64,000 nucleotides of DNA. It comes from an uncultured Lachnospiraceae bacterium (lineage in GTDB: Bacteria; Bacillota; Clostridia; Lachnospirales; Lachnospiraceae). The DNA is taken from assembly GCA_910578715.1 (NCBI GenBank), contig CAJTRL010000004.1, positions 52,598-116,597 of the forward strand, read 5' to 3'. Made by a program: the position numbers and the translations under genes. Shown one piece after another: positions 36,010 through 44,676 of this stretch. Below the pieces are notes generated by a model that was not told the DNA's origin, did not search any database, and saw nothing but the letters and a program-made list of their open reading frames with translations. Every line of letters begins with the position of its first letter. Within the stretch, counting starts at the first letter, position 1.

Positions 36010-38502
36010 TTATTTACATTCCAGCACCGTATTCTGGCGCACCATCTTCAATATCCGCGTTGCGCTCCGTTTCAAATCCGCAGTCCGCACTTTTCCTTCC
36101 GCAACACCCTGAAGAAGCGCCCGGACCTGGTCTTCTCTGCCCGGCATAATCAAATCACACTGCGCGGCGGGCGCTCTTTGCACATCAGCGCTCGCAGGCC
36201 GGGTACAGTCTTCCTTCGATGCCTGCATGGAATCCCAGTCGCTTACGACAAGTCCCTGAAATCCCCATTCATTCCGCAGCACCTTTACCAGCAAATCGTA
36301 ATTGTTCGTACAGTATACGCCGTTTATTTTATTATAAGCCGCCATAACGGTCATTGGACAGGATTTTTTTACGGCAATCTCAAATCCCCGCAGATACAGC
36401 TCACGCAATGCCCGTTCCGTCATATTGGACGATGACATATTCCGTTCCAGCTCACAGTTATTCGCCGCAAAATGTTTGACGCTCATGCCTTTTCCCGGAT
36501 GCTTCTGCACACCCCGGACGAGCGCCGCCGCCATGTGGCCGGAAACATAAGGGTCTTCGGAATAATACTCAAACGTCCTTCCGCACAGCGGGTTTCGGTG
36601 AATATTCATTCCCGGTGCCAGCCATATCGTCACGCCGAAGGCTTCCATCTCCGCGCCCACGCCGTCCCCAATCCGTTCCAGCAGCTTTGTGTCAAAAGTC
36701 TGCGCCAGAAGCTGGCTGCACGGCCATGCGGTCGCGTACTGATAATGGGAAACGCCTTCCGCCGGGTCCGCCATCCGGCTTTTTAACACCGTTCCGCCAA
36801 ACCCGAAAAGGTACCGTTTATAGGCTTCCAGCACTTCCGGCACTCTCGCGGCCTTCGTGCTTCCGTCCGGCAGTTCCACCACCTGTGCGGTCAGGTTCAG
36901 CCCGGCCGGGCCGTCCGAAAGAATCACGTTGGGAATCCCAAGCGCCTCGTAAAGTTTCGGTGTCGTCGTCCCGGATGCTCCCATGGCTTCCACCTGTAAA
37001 TCCTTCGCCGACGTTCCGCCGCCCACAACAAACGCTGCAAGCTGTTCTTCGGTCATCGTATCTACGAGCGCTTCTATTTCTTCTTGCGGCGCTGCATAAC
37101 TGTGGCAGACCGTCTCAGGCAGAAAATCCTCCAGCGCATATACCGGTAAATGTTCCAGCGTTTCTTCCGGTCTCGGAGGCGGAACGATTTCCGCAATTTC
37201 ATGCTGTACCGGGCAGATATTTTCGCACTGTTCCAGAACCGCCTCTTCCGCCAGCGCAAGCGCTGTTACCGGAAGATTCTTATCGGAAGCATTTCCCAGA
37301 CGCAGGATATATTTCCCGGCCCGCAGCATCCACGCCGCTTTCGCCTCGTCATAGCACGCCAGTTCCCGGAATTCCACACACAGCTCCAGCGCCTCCGCCG
37401 CTCCCGGCGCCAGTTCTTCCGTCCTGGCAAAAGCCACAAGCCTCTGTTTCTCCGCGCCGGTTCCGAAAGGCACCGTCGCATATAACTGTACCACTTCCAT
37501 TCCGGAAACCGCTCCCGTATTCCGAACCGTTACGGTCAGGCGGAATTTTCCTTTTTCCAGCGACAGTTCTCCTGCAGAAATCCGGAAATCCGTATAGCTT
37601 AATCCATAGCCGAACGCATACCGGGGCTTTACGCCAAACGTATCGAAATACCGATAGCCCACATAAATTCCCTCGTTATATTCCTGTTGGTACTTATCCT
37701 CTCCCAGATAAGAATAGGTGCCGTTGGACGGAATATCCCGGAAATCATAGGCCCATGATGTCGCCAGTTTCCCGGAAAAGTTCACTTTCCCGGAAAGGAC
37801 ATCCGCCAGCGCATTGCCGCCCTCTTCTCCGCCCTGTACATAATATACGAGCGCGCTGACATGGAGCGTATCGAGAAACGATACGTCGATTACGCCCCCG
37901 GCATTGATGATAACGACCAGATTTTTATACGCCTTTGAAACAATTTCCAGATTTTCTTTTTCCACATCGTCCAGACGGTAATCGCCCTTTTTATCAACCC
38001 GGTCGTTTCCCTCCCCGGCCTGTCGGGCCAGCACATAAACAGCCGTATCACAGGCGGAGCTCTTAATATCCTCCTCCGTCACCGGAATGCCCGTCGGATG
38101 TTCAAAGGGCGTTACCGTGCCGAGAATCTTATAAAATTCCTGTATGCCCTCCACGCGCTCTTCCTGTTCTTTGCGGTAGTTCTCGTATACTTCTTCATAA
38201 AAACGGTCGAAGCGGTCCAGCCATGCGGTGGTCTGAATCGAAAATCCGGCCGCTTCCAGCCCCTGGGCTATCGTCACGCTGTAACGCTCCCGCACGGCGC
38301 CGGAACCCGTTCCGCCTTTTACGGTCATCCGGGCGCCGGAACCGTAGAGCGCTATTTCTTTATTTTTTAGCGGCAGTACGCCGTCGTTTTTTAACAGGAC
38401 AAACCCTTCCGCCGCCGCTTTTCTTGCCAGCGCCCGGTTCTCCCGCTCCAATGCGCTGACTTCCTTTGAAGTTCCGCTTTTGATTATTTTCATACTTATC
38501 AT
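36010..38502 (-). CDS. GH3 beta-glycosidase with permuted domain order
   Basis: About 830 aa. Residues 20-250 are the alpha/beta sandwich normally found at the C-terminus (EGFVLLKNDGVLPL, GGEEGGNALADVLSG). An Fn3-like domain follows, and the TIM barrel comes last (about 510-830) with NVILSDGPAG, GRTFEYYSEDPYVSG and nucleophile Asp in VVSDWDS. Such reversed GH3 proteins are known from rumen Clostridia. Specificity could be glucoside, xyloside or galactoside. The ATG at 38502 with GGGAG is chosen; the frame also opens at a TTG (38526) overlapping the previous stop. No signal peptide. Confidence 0.92.
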   Translation of the reverse strand: MISMKIIKSGTSKEVSALERENRALARKAAAEGFVLLKNDGVLPLKNKEIALYGSGARMTVKGGTGSGAVRERYSVTIAQGLEAAGFSIQTTAWLDRFDRFYEEVYENYRKEQEERVEGIQEFYKILGTVTPFEHPTGIPVTEEDIKSSACDTAVYVLARQAGEGNDRVDKKGDYRLDDVEKENLEIVSKAYKNLVVIINAGGVIDVSFLDTLHVSALVYYVQGGEEGGNALADVLSGKVNFSGKLATSWAYDFRDIPSNGTYSYLGEDKYQQEYNEGIYVGYRYFDTFGVKPRYAFGYGLSYTDFRISAGELSLEKGKFRLTVTVRNTGAVSGMEVVQLYATVPFGTGAEKQRLVAFARTEELAPGAAEALELCVEFRELACYDEAKAAWMLRAGKYILRLGNASDKNLPVTALALAEEAVLEQCENICPVQHEIAEIVPPPRPEETLEHLPVYALEDFLPETVCHSYAAPQEEIEALVDTMTEEQLAAFVVGGGTSAKDLQVEAMGASGTTTPKLYEALGIPNVILSDGPAGLNLTAQVVELPDGSTKAARVPEVLEAYKRYLFGFGGTVLKSRMADPAEGVSHYQYATAWPCSQLLAQTFDTKLLERIGDGVGAEMEAFGVTIWLAPGMNIHRNPLCGRTFEYYSEDPYVSGHMAAALVRGVQKHPGKGMSVKHFAANNCELERNMSSSNMTERALRELYLRGFEIAVKKSCPMTVMAAYNKINGVYCTNNYDLLVKVLRNEWGFQGLVVSDWDSMQASKEDCTRPASADVQRAPAAQCDLIMPGREDQVRALLQGVAEGKVRTADLKRSATRILKMVRQNTVLECK

Positions 38503-38522
38503 CGTGCTCCCTTCTTCTCTAT

Positions 38523-39581
38523 TCAAAGCGGTTTCCAGCTCTCCTTCCAGTATATCCGCGGCATATCGCCCTCAAATATCACCGGAAGCCACACATAGTC
38601 CGCAATCGACGTATTGGCCGAGCCCATCATCGGCGAACGGAGCATCGTAAACATATCCTTTAAAGAAGCTTTCACGCTCCTGTCATAATGGCTATTGACC
38701 GCCCGCATAAAACTGTCGTATTTTTCTTTTGTCATCACATATTCGGGAACCCACCGGTCCGCCATCACGACAATCTGCTCCGTTCCCTCTATGCGGAAGG
38801 CAAAGCTGGCCTGGGAATTGAAAGAAGCCGAACTTTCATCGTTTACATGCGGATTCCCCAGAACCCGGAAAGGCCCCATAAAATTGTCCGCCACCGCCGC
38901 TTCGCTTGGATTGGGCACATAGCCCGTCATCCCGCTCGTCAGAAGATAGTGCTTTCCCCGATGCGCAAAATGCGTCACGCCTTCCCTGGCAAAAGGCGGC
39001 TTCAATCCGGTATAGATAACCGCCTTATCCATTGTCACATCGAGGTAATCCTCCGTCAGCCTGCACACCACCACGTCCTGATGGTCTAATTCCACATACA
39101 GATATCCGGTTCCGGTCGTTTCGTCCACCGCCAGGTCAAAATCTCCCGCTTTTCTCCCATAGGGTCTGAAACAGGGATTTTCCAGATGATACGGCCCTGT
39201 CAGACGCTCCGCCGTCAATATCGCAAAATGCGCCTTATCGCAATATTTTAACCACAGCACATATTTCCCTGTTTTTTTGTTCTTAATAATATGCGGTCTG
39301 TCCATTCTCCGGTTTGGATGGAAAATACTTTCCTTTTTTTCCGGCTCCGGTTCGATGATATGGCCCAAATCCTCCCAGTTGCAAAGGTCTTTCGACGCAT
39401 AACACCGAATCCCCCAGGTCCATATTTTTCCTTTTTTCCGCGTATGGGACTTATCCTCTCCGTACCAGTAATAGGTTCCATTTTCATAAAACATCCCCGC
39501 CCCATGCGCCTGTATCCGTTCCTGTTTCGTATCGAGCCAGACCCGTCCCGGATAGACCGCATCATATAGATTGCCCGCCAT
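38523..39581 (-). CDS. GH43-like (subfamily 24/34 type) galactosidase-like protein
   Basis: 352 aa five-bladed propeller. The opening IQAHGAGMFYENGTYYWYGE resembles exo-beta-1,3-galactanases of GH43_24 and relatives. The usual N-terminal catalytic Asp (x-DP) is missing, as is known for subfamily 24. FAREGVTHFAHRGKHYLLTSG and FNSQASFAF are later blades. Likely acts on beta-1,3-galactan of arabinogalactan, consistent with GH2 and GH78 neighbours. Its ATG overlaps the GPH stop by one base (TAATG), giving coupled translation. Confidence 0.85.
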   Translation of the reverse strand: MAGNLYDAVYPGRVWLDTKQERIQAHGAGMFYENGTYYWYGEDKSHTRKKGKIWTWGIRCYASKDLCNWEDLGHIIEPEPEKKESIFHPNRRMDRPHIIKNKKTGKYVLWLKYCDKAHFAILTAERLTGPYHLENPCFRPYGRKAGDFDLAVDETTGTGYLYVELDHQDVVVCRLTEDYLDVTMDKAVIYTGLKPPFAREGVTHFAHRGKHYLLTSGMTGYVPNPSEAAVADNFMGPFRVLGNPHVNDESSASFNSQASFAFRIEGTEQIVVMADRWVPEYVMTKEKYDSFMRAVNSHYDRSVKASLKDMFTMLRSPMMGSANTSIADYVWLPVIFEGDMPRIYWKESWKPL

Positions 39582-41347
39582 TATTTCCTCTTTGCCGCCT
39601 TTCTTTCCGCCTTTGCCGCTTTCGCCGCCCGCTTATCCAGTACTTTCTGGTTTTCCTGCTCAAAATCAAGCCCTTTCTTCGCACAGTATTCCTTCAATTC
39701 CCTGATACGGATTTCCTCCGCCATGCGTTCCGCTTCCTCGCGCTCGCGGCGTTCCAGTTCATCCGCCGGAATATAGGCGATGCCGAGTTTTGCACATTCC
39801 TCTACCTTACGCTGCTGCAGTTCTCTGGAAATCACCGGCATATCGTATTCGATTTTAAATACAAAACAGAACATAAAGAAAACGATAGCGCCTATGATAA
39901 TAAAGCTGCCCTGATAAGCGAAGTTAATCCAGTTTGTAGCGCTGACTGCCTGGTCTGCATACAGCGCAATGCCTTCCGGCGATGTTCCAATCTGCTGCGG
40001 CTGTGTATACCCTGTCAGCATCAGCCCCAGATTAAACAGCCCCTGTGCAATGCCGACTGCGAACATCATCATCGCGCTGACAAGACCTCCTGTAAATCCG
40101 TCGGCACGCACGCCCGTCTTCCATTCCACCTGGTCGATGACGTCTCCCATATAAGTCATAATCATATAGCTGAAAGAAATATTTCCGATAGCCGCCAATG
40201 CCGTTCCCGCATAAATCATTGTTCCTTTTCCGACGCTTAAAAAAGCCAGCACGGAGCCTGCGATTGTCAGAACCGACGTCGTCCAGATTGTTTTTGTGCG
40301 CCCAAATTTCTTTGTCAGCGGCAGCATCAGTAAAATGCCAGGGCCCATCGGAGATAATGCAATCATCTGAAATTTGGCCTGAATCGCCGCCACATTTCCA
40401 TAGGCATTGCCGTTTACCACCCATCCTGAATAATATATCAGTGAAATATTCCGCAAATTTCCGCAGATATTAAAAATCAATACAATTATCAAAAGCAGAA
40501 TCCAGTATTTGCTCTTGAGACAGGCTTTGGCCTGTTCCCACATGCCGGCTTCCTTATGTATTTCGCTCTGAACGGATTCCTGTTTTGCAATTCCTCTCTG
40601 GTTCCGCCGCTCTTCCGTAACGCGTTCCCTCGTATAAAAATACTGGACAAACGTTGTAGCAACCGCAATGCAGGCCATAATGGACATCGACAGAAGATAC
40701 CCCTGGGCCGTCGTCGATACCATGCCGCAGACCGCGGCAAGCATAGTCGGGAACAGAATCGATACAAGGCCGGTTCCTACATTACCTACAATCTGCGCCG
40801 CCATAGATAAATTTTTCCGTTGATTCACATTTCTGGTGGAAACCGCGGGCGTCAGCTCTTTGGACATATTCCACATCGTATAAGCCACGCTGTAATACAG
40901 GTTGAATGCCACGACCACCCAGATTGCCTGATGTACCGGCTCCGAAAATGGCATCCAGAACAACAGGATGACGCTGACGGCCACAATCGGCGCGGAGATG
41001 AGCAACCAGGGCCGCACCTTTCCCTGTTTACAAGTTGTAGAATCGATGACTTTGGCCATCACGAGATTAGTGATAGCGTCTAACAGTTTGGAAAGCACCG
41101 GAAACAATACCATAAATCCGGCAATCCACAATCCTTTGCTGGAATCGAATCCCAGAACATCGGTCAGATACTGGTTGAAATAGCTGTTGACGATGGAGCT
41201 CGTCATCATCATCCCCCAGACGCCGAGAACATAGCCGAGCCACATTTCTTTTTTTGTTGTATTGGCCGACTGAATACGGGAATCCCATCTGGAATCGGTA
41301 AAAGCATTCGCCATCAGACCCCGCTTTGTTTTTGTCTGTGTACCCAT
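39581..41347 (-). CDS. GPH-family sugar:cation symporter
   Basis: 588 aa with about 12 membrane spans. Family features include FPVLSKLLDAITNLVMAKVID, GKVRPWLLISAP, FYTRERVTEE and GVRADGFTGG. A hydrophilic C-terminal tail of about 95 residues rich in Lys, Glu and Ala (ending AAKAERKAAKRK) is longer than usual. It imports glycosides or oligosaccharides with H+ or Na+. AAGGAGG precedes the ATG. First gene of the operon leading to GH43, GH3, GH2 and GH78. Confidence 0.93.
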   Translation of the reverse strand: MGTQTKTKRGLMANAFTDSRWDSRIQSANTTKKEMWLGYVLGVWGMMMTSSIVNSYFNQYLTDVLGFDSSKGLWIAGFMVLFPVLSKLLDAITNLVMAKVIDSTTCKQGKVRPWLLISAPIVAVSVILLFWMPFSEPVHQAIWVVVAFNLYYSVAYTMWNMSKELTPAVSTRNVNQRKNLSMAAQIVGNVGTGLVSILFPTMLAAVCGMVSTTAQGYLLSMSIMACIAVATTFVQYFYTRERVTEERRNQRGIAKQESVQSEIHKEAGMWEQAKACLKSKYWILLLIIVLIFNICGNLRNISLIYYSGWVVNGNAYGNVAAIQAKFQMIALSPMGPGILLMLPLTKKFGRTKTIWTTSVLTIAGSVLAFLSVGKGTMIYAGTALAAIGNISFSYMIMTYMGDVIDQVEWKTGVRADGFTGGLVSAMMMFAVGIAQGLFNLGLMLTGYTQPQQIGTSPEGIALYADQAVSATNWINFAYQGSFIIIGAIVFFMFCFVFKIEYDMPVISRELQQRKVEECAKLGIAYIPADELERREREEAERMAEEIRIRELKEYCAKKGLDFEQENQKVLDKRAAKAAKAERKAAKRK

Positions 41348-41426
41348 AAATTTCCTCCTTCATAAAAACATCCGTCAATTTTCAATTTCTGCTTTTTAAA
41401 AATTTTATAAATTTACCCTGTCTTTC

Positions 41427-42710
41427 TCATAATATTTCCCCATTGGAGGCGATAACGTCCCGGTAATAAAATGCCGAGTCCTTCAGCGTCCTTTTTTGTG
41501 TCGGATAATCAATATAAACAAGTCCGAAACGCAAATCATAACCCTTAAACCATTCAAAATTATCCAGAATCGACCAGTACAGATATCCTTCCACCGGAAT
41601 CCCTTCTTCCACCGCACGGCGCAGAGACAGCAGATACCTGTGAATATAGTCAATTCTCTGCGGGTCATGCACTTTTTCATCCATCATCACAAAATCGATG
41701 TTGGAAAATCCGTTCTCTGTAAAAAGAATCGGCAGATGATACCGTTCCCATGCAAACTTTGCCATATAATACATACATTCCGGGCGGAAGGGCATTCCGA
41801 TATGTGATTTCGGTATTCCCGGATAGGACAAAGGGTTATCCCTTCCCGGCATGTCATAGAAATTCGCTGAACCATATACATTTACGCAAAACAAGTCTAA
41901 TGGCTGACAGATGATTTTCATATCCTCTTCAGATAAAACATCTTTCATGCTTTCCGGTACCTTTCCCGCCAGAATCGGGTCCGTCCAGCGAAGCATTGTC
42001 ATATAACCTCCCAAATCGGAAAAAGTCATTTCCGCCGCTTTATTCTCCGTCATAATTCCTGGCAGCGCTTCTACAACCATTCCCATAACCACCATGCCAA
42101 TTTTTAAGGGCTGTCCGGCCGACGCACGCATTTCCTGTATAGCTTTTCCGTGTGCCAGGAGCATATTTCTGTATATCTGCGTGGCATCACCTCCCGCCAG
42201 CTCCTGAAAATCAGGAAGCATACACTGCGGCTCGTTCATTGTAAACCAATATTTTACCTTATCCGACAGCGCTTCCGTCATCGTTTTTGCATAAAAAGCA
42301 AATTCTTCCACACATTTATCGTCATTCCATCCGCCCATTTCAAAAACCCACTGCGGCAAATCACTGTGATATAGCGTAATCATCGGTTCAATGCCGGCCT
42401 CCGTCAAAGCATCTACCAGATTTCGATAAAACGCCATTCCCTTCGGATTGATTACCCCTTTCGCCGGAATGACACGGCTCCAGCTGACAGAAAACCGATA
42501 TGCCTTTAATCCAAGCCGCTTCATAATCTCTACATCTTCCCGCCAGCGGTGATAATGGTCACAGGCTGTATGACAGGTCTCGTTTTTGCTGATTTTGCCA
42601 GGCGGCATTAAATCCCAGATACTCGGCGTGCGCCCATCCTCATCCCATGCTCCCTCAATTTGTGCGGCCGCACTGGCCGCTCCCCATAAAAAGTTTTGTG
42701 GAAATCCCAT
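41427..42710 (-). CDS. GH1 beta-glucosidase
   Basis: 427 aa TIM-barrel enzyme: FLWGAASAAAQIEGAW, acid/base E160 (FTMNEP) and nucleophile E332 (FTENGF), then GYLYWSILDNFEWFKGY. Slightly shorter than the 440-470 aa norm. ITLYHSDLP has Ser where Trp is usual next to the -1 subsite. It hydrolyses beta-glucosides or related glycosides in the cytoplasm. GAGGAGG precedes the ATG. It has its own promoter and may be read through into the GPH operon 80 bases downstream. Confidence 0.94.
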   Translation of the reverse strand: MGFPQNFLWGAASAAAQIEGAWDEDGRTPSIWDLMPPGKISKNETCHTACDHYHRWREDVEIMKRLGLKAYRFSVSWSRVIPAKGVINPKGMAFYRNLVDALTEAGIEPMITLYHSDLPQWVFEMGGWNDDKCVEEFAFYAKTMTEALSDKVKYWFTMNEPQCMLPDFQELAGGDATQIYRNMLLAHGKAIQEMRASAGQPLKIGMVVMGMVVEALPGIMTENKAAEMTFSDLGGYMTMLRWTDPILAGKVPESMKDVLSEEDMKIICQPLDLFCVNVYGSANFYDMPGRDNPLSYPGIPKSHIGMPFRPECMYYMAKFAWERYHLPILFTENGFSNIDFVMMDEKVHDPQRIDYIHRYLLSLRRAVEEGIPVEGYLYWSILDNFEWFKGYDLRFGLVYIDYPTQKRTLKDSAFYYRDVIASNGEIL

Positions 42711-42752
42711 CCTCTTCCTCCTCTCGAATGATAACCATCCTCTGTACGATAA

Positions 42753-42781
42753 ATTATAAATTTTTTATCCGTCATCCCCAA
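42753..42781 (-). promoter_or_regulatory. Promoter of the GH1 gene
   Basis: TTGGGG (42776-42781), 17-base spacer, TATAAT (42753-42758) on the minus strand, directly after the AraC terminator. -10 is perfect, -35 partial. Confidence 0.55.
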
Positions 42782-42789
42782 CAAAAAAA

Positions 42790-42832
42790 CTGCTATTTTG
42801 AAAAGATTTTCGCTTTCTTTTCAAAATAGCAG
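42790..42832 (-). terminator. Terminator of the GPH-TetR-AraC operon
   Basis: Perfect 16-bp arms at 42790-42805 and 42817-42832 around an 11-base loop, followed on the minus strand by seven T residues. Confidence 0.92.
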
Positions 42833-42841
42833 ATTCATTGT

Positions 42842-44095
42842 CTATGTCCTATCTTCTTTCAGTCCACAGTTCTTTTCTCTGTATTCCCCCGGCGTCATGC
42901 CCTCCTGTTCCCGGAACGCCTTTGCAAAATAACTCCTGGAACAAAAGTGAAGCCGTTCCCCGATTTCCTCGATGGTCAGTTCCTCAGACGCAAGAAACTG
43001 TTTGGAGTACTTTATTCGCTCCTTCCGGATATAGGCATTTACCGACATTCCCATTTCCGCCTTAAATTTCCGCGCCAGATAATAATCCGTATAGCCCGTC
43101 CGCTCTGCAAGTTTTTTCAGTTCCAGCTTTTCCTCAAGATGATTATCGATATAATCACAGCTAAGCCGCACCGGCCTGGAAATCCCGCTTTCCCGGCGGA
43201 GACGGTTCACCCGGCGGATAAAATCTTCGTACATGGTATGACTGACGGATGCAATTTCACTGATGGTTCTGGCATTATCCACCGCTTCCGTATAAGTATC
43301 GCTCAGCGTATACGCGGATTCGGAAGACAGTCCTCCCTCGATTGCCGCCCGCGTGCAAAGCGTGATAAAAGCCACCACCGAATATTTGGCCTGCCGGACC
43401 GGATGGCCCTTCTTCGTGCGGATGCCCGGACTCGCAAGCCCCGCTTCCGCCAGCACGTTATGATAATCCAGATTCCCGGTCCGCACCATATCGAGCAATT
43501 TGGTTTCGCTGATATGCGGCGCATGCTGCGTCCGCTCCCAGTCCTTCGGCCGCCTGGCGGATTCCTCCTGTTTTGCAGAATAATAGATGAAATCGCTGAC
43601 CCTTGTCTTTTGTCCGGTCACATAATAATGGAGCATAACCGTATGCTGGAAAAAAGCAGTTGTCGCCACATAGGGAATATGTTCCATACAGTCGATTAAC
43701 GCCCATTTGTTTTTCATGGAAAGATTCAGCGGCTCCACAAGCTGTTCAAAAGAATACCCTGACATCTCGCCCGTAAAAACAGGCCCGATTGCATAATATT
43801 TATCAACGGTTCCGTTTTCTCCTTTTGAAAAAACCACCGCCCACATCGTGCCGATGCTGTTGCTGATAATTAACGGCGCATCGTCCGCAAATCCGTGCCC
43901 CCGAATCATCTCCTCCCTGTTTCTTCCCAGCAAAAGAAGTCCATGAAAATACGGGGATTCGCTGTTCGCATACAACAGCTTCATTTCCTCATCATATACC
44001 CAGCCCCAGATTCCATAACAATCCTGAAGCATCCTGTAAAATAATTCAATCCTCTCCTGTATGGCATTCACCTCCGTTTCCGGACGGATGGCCAA
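42842..44095 (-). CDS. AraC-family transcriptional regulator with large N-terminal sensor
   Basis: About 417 aa. The N-terminal 290 residues are a sensor region of unassigned type. The C-terminal 100 residues are a two-HTH AraC domain (ELKKLAERTGYTDYYLARKFKAEMG and IEEIGERLHFCSRSYFAKAFRE). The frame begins at a TTG with GGAGG eight bases upstream, overlapping the TetR gene by 50 bases; the next ATG is 63 bases downstream without a clear site. Third gene of the GPH-TetR-AraC operon; probably regulates sugar uptake or the nearby GH1/GPH genes. Confidence 0.85.
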   Translation of the reverse strand: MAIRPETEVNAIQERIELFYRMLQDCYGIWGWVYDEEMKLLYANSESPYFHGLLLLGRNREEMIRGHGFADDAPLIISNSIGTMWAVVFSKGENGTVDKYYAIGPVFTGEMSGYSFEQLVEPLNLSMKNKWALIDCMEHIPYVATTAFFQHTVMLHYYVTGQKTRVSDFIYYSAKQEESARRPKDWERTQHAPHISETKLLDMVRTGNLDYHNVLAEAGLASPGIRTKKGHPVRQAKYSVVAFITLCTRAAIEGGLSSESAYTLSDTYTEAVDNARTISEIASVSHTMYEDFIRRVNRLRRESGISRPVRLSCDYIDNHLEEKLELKKLAERTGYTDYYLARKFKAEMGMSVNAYIRKERIKYSKQFLASEELTIEEIGERLHFCSRSYFAKAFREQEGMTPGEYREKNCGLKEDRT

Positions 44096-44642
44096 AGCTC
44101 ATCCTCCAGATTATCTGCGCAAGCTCCTCTGGCGATTCCTGACGTCCGGTTTCCAGCCAGTGTAATACCGTCGTCCTGACGCCGGCCTGATAGAACCGGT
44201 AATAATACTGCATTCTTCGTTCGGACGTCACTCCCATCGCCTGAAACTGCTGACGGATAGTCTTTTCCCACAAATTCATAAATCCTTTATCCAGAAAAGT
44301 ATCATATCCTGTTTTCAGAAATTCCAGATAAAAAACAGTATGTTCTCCAATATAACGGATGACATCCGCCAGCTCCCGCTGCCCCACCGGTTCGGTTAAA
44401 GAACGCTTTCTTTCCGCATCCAGCAGTTCCATCATCCCCGCATGAATCCGCCGTTCCGTTTTTTCCGCAAGCTCGTAAACATCCTGATAATGGCGGTAAA
44501 ACGTAGCCTTATTGATTTGAGCCGTCTCACACAGTTCTCTGACCGTAATCGTTTTTAGCGTTTTTTGCTCCAACAGCGCTAACAATGCCTTCTGTATTTT
44601 AAACTCCGTCTCCTGATGTCTGCTGTTTCCCGTCCGGTTCAC
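44046..44642 (-). CDS. TetR-family transcriptional regulator
   Basis: 198 aa when started at the GTG at 44642, which has GAGG nine bases upstream and avoids overlap with the transporter. The N-terminal HTH is IQKALLALLEQKTLKTITVRELCETAQINKATFYRHY; an effector domain of six helices follows (PF14278-like). Lies between a GPH symporter and an AraC regulator, so ligand-dependent control of that transporter is likely. Confidence 0.88.
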   Translation of the reverse strand: MNRTGNSRHQETEFKIQKALLALLEQKTLKTITVRELCETAQINKATFYRHYQDVYELAEKTERRIHAGMMELLDAERKRSLTEPVGQRELADVIRYIGEHTVFYLEFLKTGYDTFLDKGFMNLWEKTIRQQFQAMGVTSERRMQYYYRFYQAGVRTTVLHWLETGRQESPEELAQIIWRMSFGHPSGNGGECHTGED

Positions 44643-44676
44643 GTTTTCGCGCCTCTTTCTTAAAATATTCTCCGAA

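Noticed and set aside
36615..37859. 414-codon plus-strand open frame opposite the GH3 gene
   Set aside because: It is antisense to a well-supported GH3 gene and is Pro/Arg/Ser rich without any family motif; it arises from codon bias of the real gene.
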